64,000 nucleotides of DNA from Ochotona curzoniae (Eukaryota; Chordata; Mammalia; Lagomorpha; Ochotonidae). Below are positions 1-13,149 of this stretch, piece by piece. Position 1 is the first letter of the stretch. Each line of letters opens with the position of its first letter. The position numbers were made by a program, and so were the translations under genes. Below the pieces are notes generated by a model. It was not told the origin of the DNA. It saw only the letters and a list, made by a program, of their open reading frames with translations, and did not search any database. The stretch is taken from NCBI RefSeq assembly GCF_017591425.1, contig NW_024466004.1:35094501-35158500 (forward strand). The letters are read 5' to 3'.

Positions 1-92
1 TCATCTTAAAACAGTTGCTAGATAAAATTAAGCTATGATTAAATACATATTGAAACAGTCTGTTTTCAAACAAGTACAACATTAGGGTTTGG

Positions 93-423
93 GTTTTTTT
101 TTTTTTAAGGTTTTTTAATTTTTATCAGAACAGCAGATTTACGGAGAGGGAGGGAGACACAGAGAGAAATCCTCCGTCCACTGGTTCACTCCCCAAATGG
201 TCCTAGACCAGAGCTGAGCCAATACAAGTCCAGGAACCTAGAGCTTCTTTTAGACCTCCCACATGAGCACAGGGCTCCAACATCTTGAGAAATCCTCCAC
301 TGCTTTCCCAGATCATAAGCAGGGAGCTGGATAGGAAGTGGAGCAGCTGGGACAGGAACTGAGCCCCTATGGGATCGCTCTTGAAAGGTGAAAATTTAGC
401 CACTGAGCCATCGCACCAGGCCA
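93..423 (-). mobile_element. CSINE
   Basis: Reverse copy: T-rich tail at the left, GGCAGATTT-like and CACAGAGAG blocks, and GCACCAGGCCAAG at the right end. Confidence 0.86.
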
Positions 424-1387
424 AGCATTAGGTTTTATTTTAATAGCAAAGACTCAGACATCCAATAGAATATGCATATTAAATCTAGCCTTCTTTGAGA
501 AGTTTTGCTTCAAACTTTTTTTGGTTCAAATTAAAGAATGCTAATATTAATAAATTTATTCTTTCAGAAAGCAGCTAATTTTGGCTCATACAATTGGCAT
601 TTTTTAAATAAAATTTTGTAACAGTTTAATTACAAAGATTTTTGTAATATTAGAGCTATAAGATCATACAATAATTTTGTTTGTTTCACAAAGTAGTTTT
701 TTTACTGATCAGAAATATAAGTTTATATTTCCTGTCCAGAATTATCTCATAGGGTATCTAAAAGAAAATGAAACACACGAAATTTAGACAAAGACATAAG
801 TAACAACACAAAAATAAAAATTTTCCAAATCCCCCTCTTCTACATTTTTATATTTCCAAATGACATTCCTAGCCTTTTCTGAGCCTGTTCTACAATTAAA
901 ACAGGAATGTCTGATCTGAAGGATTTCTGGAGATGGGCCCTTTCCCTGCCACCTCTATTTCCAAAGGATCCATAAGCATTCCTGTATTTTTGCTTTAACT
1001 CCAAGTAATTCCTGTGTATATTGCCCTTCTCCCTGTTTTAAAAATTCCATCCTATGTTCAAAAGCTTCAGACAACTGGAAAAGGATCAATAATTGTTTTA
1101 TGTTTCTATTTCTAGGCACATGATCATAAATACCATAAACACATATTTGGAATTGAATACTTCAATGTTTATGATCTAAAACAGCTCCTGGCCTTCTTTA
1201 ATGAAATTTTTCTTGATATCTCTAGCCCATGGTCATTCCTCCTTCTCTGAAACATTCATTTGACATGCAAACACATATATCTTTGTGATCTTTTTTTCAC
1301 TGTTATGTCATTTCATTCTTGTTTTGTCATTTAACAACCATATGTATCTAAGCATTTAGATATATACAGACCAGATTTCAAGCACAT
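424..1387. other. IBTK: Intron after coding exon 25, no feature seen
   Basis: AT-rich. The remaining C-terminal IBTK exons were looked for on the minus strand and not found. Nothing else recognised. Confidence 0.6.
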
Positions 1388-1404
1388 TAAAAGCTAGGCC
1401 TACC

Positions 1405-1435
1405 ATCGCTTCTCAGCCTTTTGGCTAAGATCAAG
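1405..1435 (+). pseudogene. 3'-truncated U2 snRNA pseudogene
   Basis: ATCGCTTCTCAGCCTTTTGG and the following CTAAGATCAAG match the first 31 nt of U2 snRNA with one change. It stops just before the branch-point recognition sequence. Imperfect 14-bp duplications TAAAAGCTAGGCCT and TAAAAGCTATGGCT lie at 1388-1401 and 1438-1451, consistent with an old L1-mediated insertion. Confidence 0.75.
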
Positions 1436-1451
1436 AGTAAAAGCTATGGCT

Positions 1452-2419
1452 GAGTATTATCATATTTCTATATAAGGGAAATCTGTGGAATGTGGAATTA
1501 AAAAGTAAGTTTATTTTGGCACAAAAATGGTTTAAATCCATGTGTATTTTTCATAATATGCATCGCACAAACTTTCTGAAAGCCACTTATGTAAACTTAA
1601 CAGAGACCAGTAGAACATTGTGTTCATATTAGGTGTTCCATTTAATTTTATATTTTAAGGTTTGATATTTCCTTTTCAAAAAAGCTTACTTGGCATTTCT
1701 ATGATTTCTATCATAAAGTGAAACCCAAGCTGCATGTTTTCTTTCTCAGGATCACTACAGCTATAGCCACAGGTATTTAAAACGACTCTTATACCAACAC
1801 TCAAGCTATGGACACATGAAACTATCATATACTCCTTCAATCCAAACCTCCAAAGCAATGTTAACTGCAAAGGCACTTTTCAGAATCAGAGCACTGATGT
1901 TACAGCACACTCTAGTGATCAACTGTGAAAATACAGGCTTATACAGTATCAAGGATTCCGTGACTGTTATTCACCTGAAGAAATCTGAGAAATTCTTCAA
2001 AATATGCTCATACTAAAACCACAAAAACACGGCATAAATTAGCCTAAATTTCACATCTTCAAATAGATGCATAAAAGGAATATAAACAACCTAACTCACT
2101 AAACTAGAAACAAACATTACAGGAAATAAAATTACAATTTAAATTCAATTATTCAATCATTTACCAAATAATCCCACAGGGCACAATGTACTGGAGGAAA
2201 ATAAAAGAAGAGAAATGGTAAGACCGATGTACAAAAATGTAAAATACAAAATCAGATGACTTATAATTGAACATATCAAGCATGATAAGTCACATAGGAA
2301 GTTCATGATGCTAATAATATCTTAACCTAGCCTAAACTGTTGGCATTTAGTAATACGGCTAGAAAGTAGAATGAATCAAAGAGTGGGAGCCGACAGCTTC
2401 TTTGAGAAATTAGACTACG
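1452..2419. other. IBTK: Intron, no feature seen
   Basis: AT-rich sequence with only short chance ORFs on both strands. Confidence 0.6.
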
Positions 2420-2725
2420 TGGAGCTGGCATTGTGACAAAGTGGATTAAACCGAAAGCCTGCAAAGCCAGCATCCCATGTTAGAGTGACAATTTGAGACC
2501 CAGGTGCTCTGTTTCTGATTCAGCTCTCTGCTAATGTGCCCAGAAAGGCAATTAGAAGATGGCCCAAGTACCAGGACCTGGCCACCTGGGAAATTACTAG
2601 GAGCTCCTGGTTCCTGGTTTCAGCCAGATGCAGATCTGGCTGTTGTGGCCAATTGGGAAGTAAACCACTGGCTAAAATCCATCACTCAATCTCTGTTCTA
2701 CTTTTCAAACAAATAAAGTAAATCT
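2420..2725 (+). mobile_element. CSINE, old
   Basis: Sense copy from GGAGCTGGCATTGTGACAAA to CAAACAAATAAAGTAAATC. Diverged, closer to the shared lagomorph form than to the younger copies. Confidence 0.8.
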
Positions 2726-2730
2726 TGAAT

Positions 2731-3720
2731 AAGAAGGTCAATGATGATATAAAAATAAAATATGTCTCAACATTTCATCTAAATTGATAGTTTCCAAGCA
2801 ATGCTGCTAGAAGACTTTGATATTTTCCCAGGAGCTATGAAGTGTTGGTAAAGTGATATTTTACATCAGCACGGTTGCCAGACCCTGCTCCTTTATCAGA
2901 CAAGTTCACATTATCTGCCTTGTATATTGCAACTCTATATGGGATTTTGTTTTATAGCAGTTTGGGCAGAAAAGAGATGTGACAGAAGAGGAGAGATTTC
3001 TCATATAAAACAAGATATTTGGTGACAACTGACATTTTAAATTATGTTTTGTCTAAAACATGCTGAAATTGATATCTTTGGGCAACATCATTGTAGTAGA
3101 AATAAGAAAAAATTACTTGCTCAAATAATCTAAAGCATTTTTTCTCTTCCAACATTGGCCAATGTCTCAAAAAAAAACTTCATTCTGAACTGCTTAAGAA
3201 GAAATTTTAAATAACGTTGTAGAAAATATTTTTATTACTATATTTCTTTTAAATTATGGATATATTTTGATGTTTCATGTAAGCATTTAAAATACGAGGC
3301 ATCTTTTTAGAATATGTTGGACATTTAAAACCGGTTACAACAATAGCTGGAGAAAATACTGAAAACACCAAAAGGTCCATCAATAGATTCAAGAGTGATA
3401 GGATGCTGGTATATGCATATAATGAAAACTATCAAAAAACAGAATCAGCTATTGATACATTTATCATGTACAGACCTAAAATTATACTAGGTAAAGGACC
3501 ACATTTTTAAAAAACTACTACTGAGTGATTTCACGACAATAAAACTCTTAAAATATAGAAGCTCATCTATAGTGACAGATGTAGTTTAGTAGTTTATTGG
3601 GCAAAGGGGTATGAGAAAAAGTCCAATAATGAAAATTTTCTTCATGGTTTAGAATTAGTAATAATTTCACGGGTGTTATACATTCACAGTCCAACTCTAA
3701 AATTCTATATGTTAACAATT
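2731..3720. other. IBTK: Intron, no feature seen
   Basis: AT-rich with homopolymer runs; nothing recognised. Confidence 0.6.
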
Positions 3721-4052
3721 TAGGGCCCGGAACTGTAGCTTAGCAACTAAAGTCCTCGCCTTGAATGTGCCAGGATCCCATATGGACACCAGTTCTAATC
3801 CTGGCAGCCCCACTTCCCATCCCTGCTTGTGGCCTGGAAAAGCAATCAAGGACAGCCCAAAGTCTTGGAGCCCTGCACCTGTGTGGGAGACCTGGAAGAA
3901 GCTCCTGGCTCTTGGCTTCAAATCGGCGCAGCACTGGCTGTTGCAGTCATTTGGGGAGTAAGCCAGCAGATAGAAGATCTTCTCTGTCTCTCCTCCTCTC
4001 TATATATCTGCCTTTCCAATAAAAATAAATAAATCTTTAAAAAAATTTTTTT
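3721..4052 (+). mobile_element. CSINE, full length
   Basis: Starts AGGGCCCGGAACTGTAGCTT and ends AATAAATAAATCTTTAAAAA; moderately diverged. Confidence 0.9.
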
Positions 4053-4254
4053 AGTTTATTGAAAGCCAAGTACTTCAATAAACTACTTCCAGGGAGAAAA
4101 AGGTAGAGGCGTGATTATATAGGCACATCTTAATTTTGTGTGTAAAAGAATGTACTAAAAAACTTACCTCATAAATTTTACAAAAGCATTCCAGAAAATA
4201 AAATCATCACAGAATATCTTAAGATAGAAAATATATTAGGTTTAAGTTTATTAC

Positions 4255-4404
4255 CTTGCAATTTTTGATGCCTGAGAATATTCAATTCCTTTGAAACCAA
4301 CTTTTTTAGCATGATCTCCTAAACTATGTCCAGTAACAGATTTCTTTTCTTCTGGTAAGAAATCTCGCAATGACTTGGATGAAACTGTAGTCAGAGAAGA
4401 CATC
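4255..4404 (-). CDS. IBTK: IBTK coding exon 25 (last exon in window)
   Basis: 150 nt, residues 1192-1241 plus two bases, same phase at both ends. Reads MSSLTTVSSKSLRDFLPEEK, then KSVTGHSLGDHAKKVGFKGI. The acceptor is a long pyrimidine tract ending TTACAG; the donor is GTAATA. The remaining C-terminal exons, which in human end with ERTPQGPLAVPMW, are not found in positions 1-4254. Confidence 0.94.
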
Positions 4405-7400
4405 CTGTAAGAAAGAAAGTGAAAATTCATGTTAAAAAATCTAAGAGAATTAGCTTTCAACGTCATGGCTCCAGTGATGTAAAGGCATCCTACTTAGCCG
4501 ACCTCCCAGTTTCGAGCCTCTATCTTTAATTCACAAACCATTAACATTAATCCACTAAACAGAAACATAAAGACTTTAGCAAAACAAATTAAAATGGTCA
4601 AAACTACGCGCTGCAATAAGACCAATATTTGGTCCAAATTTAACTTTTCTCCAGGGTTAGTTACACAGAACACAAAATGGCCATGTTGGTAAGCAAACAC
4701 AAACAATCAAATACTGAAAACTGTTTAGTTTGAAGCCATAAAGTCACACCCAACTGAAATTGATGAACTATTTCAGAATGCAGTATCAAAGAGGAAAGAA
4801 GGCCCCCTAAAACACTTTCACAAACATTATCTCATTTACTCCTCACAACTATAATTCCAAAAGATAAATATTCTCATCACAATTTGTATAAAAAAGAATA
4901 AAAAACCAAAACTCAGGCTTGTAATGACTGTAGAATCATTTGAGATAAGGCACAACTGGGCTCTACCCTAATTTTTATTTATATCTCATCCTATTCTTTT
5001 AAAATAGATTTATCTCATTTAATTGTAAAAGTGACAGAGAGAAACAGAGAGACAGAGAAAGAAATCTTCCATCTCTGGTTCACTGTCCAAACGGTCACCA
5101 TGGGTCGGGCTGACCCAGGTTCCCCCTTACCCTCTAGGTTCCCCACATGGATGGCAGGAGCCCAAACGCTTGCCATCATCCATTCTCTTCTAACAGCATT
5201 AGCAGGGAGCTGCATCTAAAGCTTAACAGCCAGGACTCAAACCAGTCCACTAATACAGAATGCTGGTGTTGTGGGTTGCAGACTTAACTTGTGCCACCAT
5301 GCCAGCACTAGAACTCATCCTTTGTCAGACATCTTACATTGCCTTCAAGAAGTCAAGGCAACATACTTTTTTTTTTTAAAATTTATTTCTTTTTATTAGG
5401 AAGGCAGATTTACAGAGAAAAAGATCTTCTATCTGCTGATTCCCTCTCCAATTGACCAGAATGGCCTGAGCTGAGCAGATCTCAAGTCAGGAGCCAGGAA
5501 CCTCTTCCAGGTCTCCCAGATGGGTGCAGGGTCCCAAGGTTTTGGACCGTCCATCCTGGACTGCTTTTCCAAAACACAAGCAGGGAGCTGGAGAGGAAGT
5601 AGAGTAGCTGGGACACAAAGTGGCACAAACATAGCATCCTGATGTATGCAAGGAGAAGAGTTACAGCCACTAGACTATCAGGCCAGGCCCACAACAACAC
5701 ACTTTTTATACAGAGCCAAATATAAAACAGATAAGATGAAAATGATGATTCACATGTTATTTTGTTAATGTTTGAACTAACCATCTAGTCATAGAAAATT
5801 TTACCAATTTTATATTTATTTAATAAAGGTTTAATCAACTTAAACCGCCTTACAGATTTTTCTAAATAAAAAAAAAATCACTGAAACTATATAATCAATC
5901 ATATGGACATACTATAAATTAAGTTACAATTTATTTAAGCAAATAATAGTTTGAATTTATGCATTTGCTTATATAGTGTTGAATATTCTGTGTTAAGAAT
6001 GTTCCATGTAATGAGCTCAGTTTAATCTTCAAGATCCTGGAGAGTAACATGTTTAAATTAATTTTATGGACAAGAATACCAAGTTAGACAAAGCTTAGAT
6101 AGTTAATCTAGATTCATACTGCCATGAAGTAACAGAATCATGATTTAAATTCAGGCAAAGCTTACTTCAGAATTCAAGCTCAATAACTATATTGCTTTAT
6201 CTACTATATTGCTTTTTTTAGGGTAAAAAGTCATTTACCCTAAATGTTCTCCCATTTTATTCACTCTTTTCATTTTATTTGAAAGGGAGAGAGCAAAACA
6301 GACATTTCACATGTTGGTTCACAACCCTAAATTTAGCCCACAAAACTGGGGCTGTACCAGGCCAAAGCCCCGAGCCCAGAGCCCGGTATGACTCCTGTGT
6401 GGGCAGCAGGACTTCGTTACATGAATTATTACCCGCTGCCTCCCAGGGTGCATATCAGCAGGAAGTTGGATCAGAAGAAAAGACAAGATTCAAACCAAAC
6501 AATTCTGATTTGGGATGCAGGCATCCTGTGTACTATGTCAAGTATCTGTCCCTGACAGTTTTCTTTATAGATTTTTATCAGAAATGACTTACTTAGCTAT
6601 TCATGCTAGAATGTATTTTTCTGTCACAAAAATATCCCCTAAATCAATATATAACAGAGAACATAAAAATCAAACACATCTACAAAGTACCACTCTGCAT
6701 TTCCTTCCCAACTTCCTTCTTCAAAAGCACAGTTTCTATTTAAATATAAGGTAATTGCAGAATAACTACAGACCATGTTTAATGAACTGAGTATACTATG
6801 GACCAATACTTTTGTTAAGAAAATTCTCTGAACAGTGCCTGTAGCAACTATTTTCTTTAAATGTAGAAACCTCATAGCTACGGCTATTGAAGGCAAAAGC
6901 TGTCAGATACGTTCCAGTGGATTCTGGAAACTCCCTCATGTGGTAAAAAGAGCAATTCTCTAAAATATTCGCTTTTAAAAGTTACAGAGGATAAAAATCT
7001 CCATACAAATGAATATAGGGGTTGGCACTATGGCACAGTAAATCAAGCCTCCGCCTGTGATGCTGACCACCCATGTGGGTGCCTGCTGGAATCCCAGCCA
7101 CTCCACTCACGACCCAGTGCTTGTGGCCTGCAAAAGCAGCAGAGGACAACCCAAGTGCTTTGGCCCCTGCACCCATGTGGCAGACCGGAAGAGGCTCCTG
7201 ACTCCTGGCTTTGGAGTAGCCCAGCTCCAACAGACGCAGTCATTAAGGGAGTATACCAGCAGATGGGAGATTCACCCTCTCTCTTTGTAAACTCTGCATT
7301 TCAAGTGAATAAGTCCTTATATATTTTAAAAAAATGACATCCTGAAGAAAAAAAAATACAGATAAGTGTATCAACCAATTCTTTGTTACCTGAACTAAAA

Positions 7401-10400
7401 CACCTGAGAGAAAGGTATTCAGGAAGGTTTACTTGGCTCACTGTTTGAAGGTTCAGTCCAGAACAGGGTAGCCCCCTAGGCCTGGCATTTGGTGGTGGTA
7501 AAGCATGTGCAGAAGATCGGGTGGGGAGCCAAGAAAGAGAGAGGCTTGGCAAAACTGCTTATATAATGAACTCTCTCAAGAGAACCGCTTTCCAAAGGCA
7601 TGGCTCCAAAGACCCAAAGACCTCCCACTTGCTAGCCTTCCCTCCAAATCACTGCAATTGAATCAAGCCTTCACTCTTAATTCTGCAACCACTAATATTC
7701 ACCTCTTAACCACAAAAACAAGATTTCTAGATTTAAATGTCTGCATGAGGAGCCAAATCCTGTCAGCTAAAGCAGTAAGAGTGTTTATAAAATATCTTAT
7801 ACATGCATATCCAATAACTGATACCTATAACATGTCTTATACAAAGTCTTCAAATATGAGCTATTATTTTTTCCTATGATTATGCCATAATTCGAAACAG
7901 TGTTTACGTATTCACAATTTTATTCTCCCTGCTCAGACGCTCTGGCTATTTTCCAACTTAGCAACCACAGAATTTTTCGAAGTATTTTTTACACATTTGG
8001 GTCCACATAAAAGATAACCAGGATTTTGCTTCTCACATAAAGCCATCCTGAAATCCTGAAATTCTTACTTTCATGAGCAAAGATGAAAAGTGAAAGAATT
8101 TACAATTGACAGAATCAGGCCAGAAAAACTGTACATTGTTCCATTCAAGATGATTGGTAAGAGATGTTGGATTTTTTTTTTCCAAATAAAGTATTTGATA
8201 ATGAAAAGTAACCAAATTCCATGTTCCTTTGGTGTTTCCACATTAGATCTAAAACTCCAAGAACTCGTGAACATACACAAAAACAGAAATGTTTAATACT
8301 TTCCAATGCCACATCCAACAGCACACATACAAAAATACAATTTATATATAGCAGGAATGGTATAAACAGGTGTACAAATAGTTTACAGAATAGAGAAAAA
8401 CCTTACCATAACCATAATCAGACTTTAGGAGTAATTTGGAATTTGCAAATATATTAACATTAAGATAAATATAGATTAACATCTTCTAAAAGAGCACCCA
8501 GTGCAGTAGCCTAGTGGCTAAAGTTCTTGCCTTTCACACGTCGAGATCCCATACGGAGGGAATCAATGGACTCTGCTCTCTGTCTCTCCTTTCTGTATCT
8601 ATGACTTTCCCATAAAAGTAATTTTCTAAAAGAATAAAATGTCATTAGATAATTCTAGAGATTTAACTTAATGAAATATTAATATATTTATAGGTAAATC
8701 ACTATAGCCATACATTATTTTATAAATACAATTTGTAAATCAGATTAAAACACTTTTCCTACTTTTACTGTTCTTGGGAAGCTGTTATCATCAAGAAAGT
8801 CTCCGGCAGAGCTTTCTTCGTTTAGGATAAGAATTTACTACATTCCACGAAGTTGCTTGAAAAAATCTGTTGCCTTCAGCAAGTTAGCACAAACCACTGG
8901 CCAGGCTCGGCTCTAGAGCAACGACACAGTTCGGTGGATATTCGAGCCTTAGTGCTCACACACCATTGACTAGCCCTACAATACCTACCGGCAGTGTAAG
9001 GTAGAGTCTGCACAATGACTGACGAAGTGTACCAATCTTATATGAGCCACAATATACTCATGGAAACATACCAAAACAATTTATAATTAGGTAACAAGTC
9101 CTATGATTTTGGTAAGAAAAGCAGGCCAGTTTCCTTCATCTAGGAAGCAAAAAAACAGTGATTTCCTTTCCCTGACATATGTGCTATCCTTATGTTTTCT
9201 TTGCTCAATTGCATTCTTTTGCAAAATTTATCTCTTCCAGAACTCAGTAAGTTCCATGCCAAAGCAATGGTTATGATCTCTAGATCAGTGAGAAAGGAAT
9301 TTGTTTCCCTGACTAGGCAGAGATAATCACCTGGCACTGCCTAAAGAAGTGACAGAGGATGGATCTTCTTTCCTTGACTTCTCACTAAGACTAAAGGACA
9401 AAAATCTCCAATGTAGGGAATGATGCACTCAGGTGTGAACCTATAGGACCTAAGACTAACAGCTGCAGCCAGTCCACAAGCTAACGCAGAGCCAGTGCTG
9501 ACAGCAGATGTAGCTGACCTGCCTTGTGAAAGCTCTAGTCACTTATGTGGCAGCAAGGCCCATGTGACATCAGTTGCAGCTAGTCCATAAAGCAGCTGTT
9601 GCCAGCAGACACAATAGCCACAGTTGGCCCCTGACAATCCAGCCAGAGTGACAGTCTAGCCTATACTATCTGAACTCCCTTTTGTGCCCAATTTTCTCTC
9701 TGTACATTAACTAAACTTGTCTTCCATGCAACAGTAAGCCTCTCCACCACCTTCCATATAGCAGAACTCACAAATTCTGCAATGCTGCAAACTTAGAAAT
9801 AATGTCAGTTGGAAATATCCAATACAGTTGCAGATTATGTCCATGTGAAGACCTTAGAACACTATAATGTCACTATAATAAAATTATCATGGACAGTACT
9901 CCTGCTCCCGTTACGCACTTGACACCATGATTTACAAGAAGAAATGGAAAAAGGTTAGTACTCAAGCTCCTTTCCAAACTTTACCCCTTTAATGTCTTCC
10001 ATCAAGCTACATCCCAGACACAAATCTCATGCCTCTCAAAAGTATAATCCAATCATTGTGCGTTTTCCTTTTATTCCTTTTGTTTATTCTTGCTATTAAC
10101 TTTACCCACACTTCTTGAATATATACTTTTACTTTGCTTCAAATAAATCCTACTTTCCTGTACACATTTATATCTCCTTGAATTCTTTCTTTGATGGAAA
10201 CAAGAGGACTGAACAAATGCCAATGAAGGATCCAAAACAGATCTGGGAATTGAACTTGGGCACTGTGGTGTGGGTATATTAACTAGTATCTTAACTGCTA
10301 GGTCAAATGCCCAACATGCCTAAGGAGTAGTTCTTATAAGAAAATGAGAAATTAAAATAATTTAAATAACTTCAGCAAGATAAACTAATTAGGATATCAA

Positions 10401-13097
10401 GAAAATTATATATGTAGGAAAAATACATATATATTATGATTTTCAAATGTGGATATCAAAACATCCAAAAGTAAGATAAAAAGCAAAGGGCGGGCCCGGC
10501 GGCAGTGTGGCCCAGCGGCTAAGGTCCTCGCCTTGAACGCACTGGGATCCCATATGGGCGTCGGTTCTTATCCCGGCAGCCTCACTTCCCATCCAGCTCC
10601 CTGCTTGTGACCTGGGAAGGCATTCGAGGACAGCCCAACGTTTTAGGACTCTGCACCCGTGCGGGAGACCTGGAAGAGGTTCCTGGCTCCTGGTTTCAGA
10701 TTGGCACAGCACCGGCCATTGTGCTCACTTGGGGAGTGAATCATCAGATGGAAGATCTTCTCTATCTCTCCTCCTCTCTGTGTATCTGACTTTGTAATAC
10801 AAATAAAATAAATCTTTAAAAAAAAAAGCAAAAAAAAAGTGCTAACTTCAAAGCAAAGAAGTGGGTCTTATATTTGAAGACTTGGGAAATACAGCAGAGA
10901 CAGAGAATGAGGTTTAAAAAGTCTAGAAATATTTTACAAACTGATGCACAGATCTATGTAAATATCAATAAAAATGAAAACATACCACACATTTGCTGGT
11001 TTAGGGGGTTTTGAAGGAGGAGTTAAAACTGTTTCCACACTGTTCAATCCTGAACTGTTTTCTTTGGTAGTCAATGCAATCATTTTTCGTTGCTTCTGAG
11101 AAAGCTTAATTCCATGAGAAATCACTTTGCTAGAAATTAAATTAGATCAATTAAAACTCATTTCTGATTAATGAGGTTAAAAGTAAAAATAATGTTTTCC
11201 ATTTATTTGGTGTGACTTTGCTACTATTGAATCAAAATGATCTTAAGTTTCAACTGTGACAATATCAGTGTAAAATCTTAATACTCAAGTAAAATCAAAT
11301 ACAAATTTTCCTATATATCCCACTTGTCAGGAGGAATTTGTGCAACACTTGTGCAAAGCTTAATTTCTTAAGAACTAATGACAATGATCTTTTCAGAGGT
11401 ACATTCTGGTATATAATACCATATACCACAAGAACAAGTCTATCACCTTGATTTATTAGCAATATACTTAAGAAATAAAGAAAGCTAAAATACCTAGAAG
11501 AGGATTTACAGTTAAGCATAGAATAAAACACAGAAAACTAATAGCAAAGATGCAGCTAGTCTATAGATTTCTTTGGGGCACAAAATTATAATAAAACACA
11601 GTTCTTTTAGTGAGTTTTTAACCAACCCCAGATTTAACTTTGGTGTAGCTCCACATTTTTGTCTACTTTCTTCTATTTCCATGATTGTTCGGAGATCCAC
11701 AACAGGAGGGCTTACTGGGCTAAAACACATAAAAAAGGTACTTTATAAGGTACTTTATTCAGTTAGCTCTAAACCACAATCTCCAAACTACAATGAAACT
11801 ACATTTTAAGGAAGACTTAAAAATGAAACCATAGATTTTATTTTGTCACTGAAAACCAATCTCAAAGGGGATATTGTGAATGAGAGCTAGTTTTCCATAC
11901 ACATATGTAAAATAATACAATGCACCCAGAGTCAAACATAATGTAACTCAAAGTTCAGGCAACAGAAAGATTCTTCAACTATGTAAACCAGGCAGAAGAA
12001 GTTACAAGTAAAAGAATATTCTGGGGCATAACTGAAGCTTGAGAATTATATCCTATTTTCAGCAAAGAAAGTTCTTGCTACTGCTGAATAGTAACAAACA
12101 CTTAAAACAAAAAATCTGGGGGATGTTCAATAATACTGGAGATCTTTTGAAGGAGCTGAGCCATAAACAAATAAACAAACAAAAAATACACTTTTTAGAA
12201 ATAGGCAATTTATGATCCAATGAAATTTATGGTTAGAAATCAGTTATATTATTACATCTTAAAAAGAAATTATTATTTCTTAAAAATAGTTACTAATTTG
12301 TTTATTGGAAAGTCTGTTATTCAGAGAGGAGGAGACACAGAGAAGATTTCCCATGCACTGATTCATTCCCCAAGTGACCGCAACAGCCAGGAGCCAAGAG
12401 CTTCCTCCAGGTCTGCCACGTGGGTGCAGGGTCCCAAGCCTTGGCCATCCTCCAGTGCTTTCCCAGGCTACAAACAAGGAGCTAAATGGGAAGTGGGGTG
12501 GTTGGGATACGAACTGGTGCTGATAAGGGATCCCTGCACATGGAAGCAAGGACTTTAACTGCTAGGCTACAGTGCTGGGCCTATTATTCTTTCGTATTGA
12601 AAAGAAATAATACTTACTCTTCTTCCTAGATAACACTTTAGAAAGAATGCAGAATTACCTGTGTATATGTTAACATGGTGAATACTTATTACACAGTGCT
12701 AAGGACTTTATCACTTTTCAAAAATAAAAGCCAATCTACATTGTTGACATTGACTAAGCTATTATTAACACAAATTTTAAATATATTCCAGGGGAAGCTA
12801 TTTGACTCAACAGCTATAATGCCATTTGGAGGATGAGCATCATGGTGTAGCAAGCAAAGTCAGCAACTGTGATGCCAGCCTCCCATGTAGACACTGTTTC
12901 TTTTTGCTCCAGCTCCCTGCAGATGGCTTGGGAAAAGCTTGGCCTAACTACTTGGGCCCCTGCCACACATGTGGGAGACCTGAATGAAGCTCCTGGCTCC
13001 TAGCGTCAGCTTTAGCCCAGTGCTGACAATCGTACCAATATGGGGAGTAAACCAGTGGATGGAAGATCTATTATACTGTTAATCTGGCTAATTAGGA

Positions 13098-13149
<52 letters not shown>

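Noticed and set aside
1..4254. Possible last IBTK exons
   Set aside because: Codons for the expected C-terminus (HGTPGPEG, EEELQQEAAL, VPMWNKHGC) were looked for on the minus strand and not found; they should lie outside the window.
13101..13148. CRISPR-like or regular spaced array
   Set aside because: It is a simple CA microsatellite; the SINE copies are dispersed in both orientations without regular spacing.
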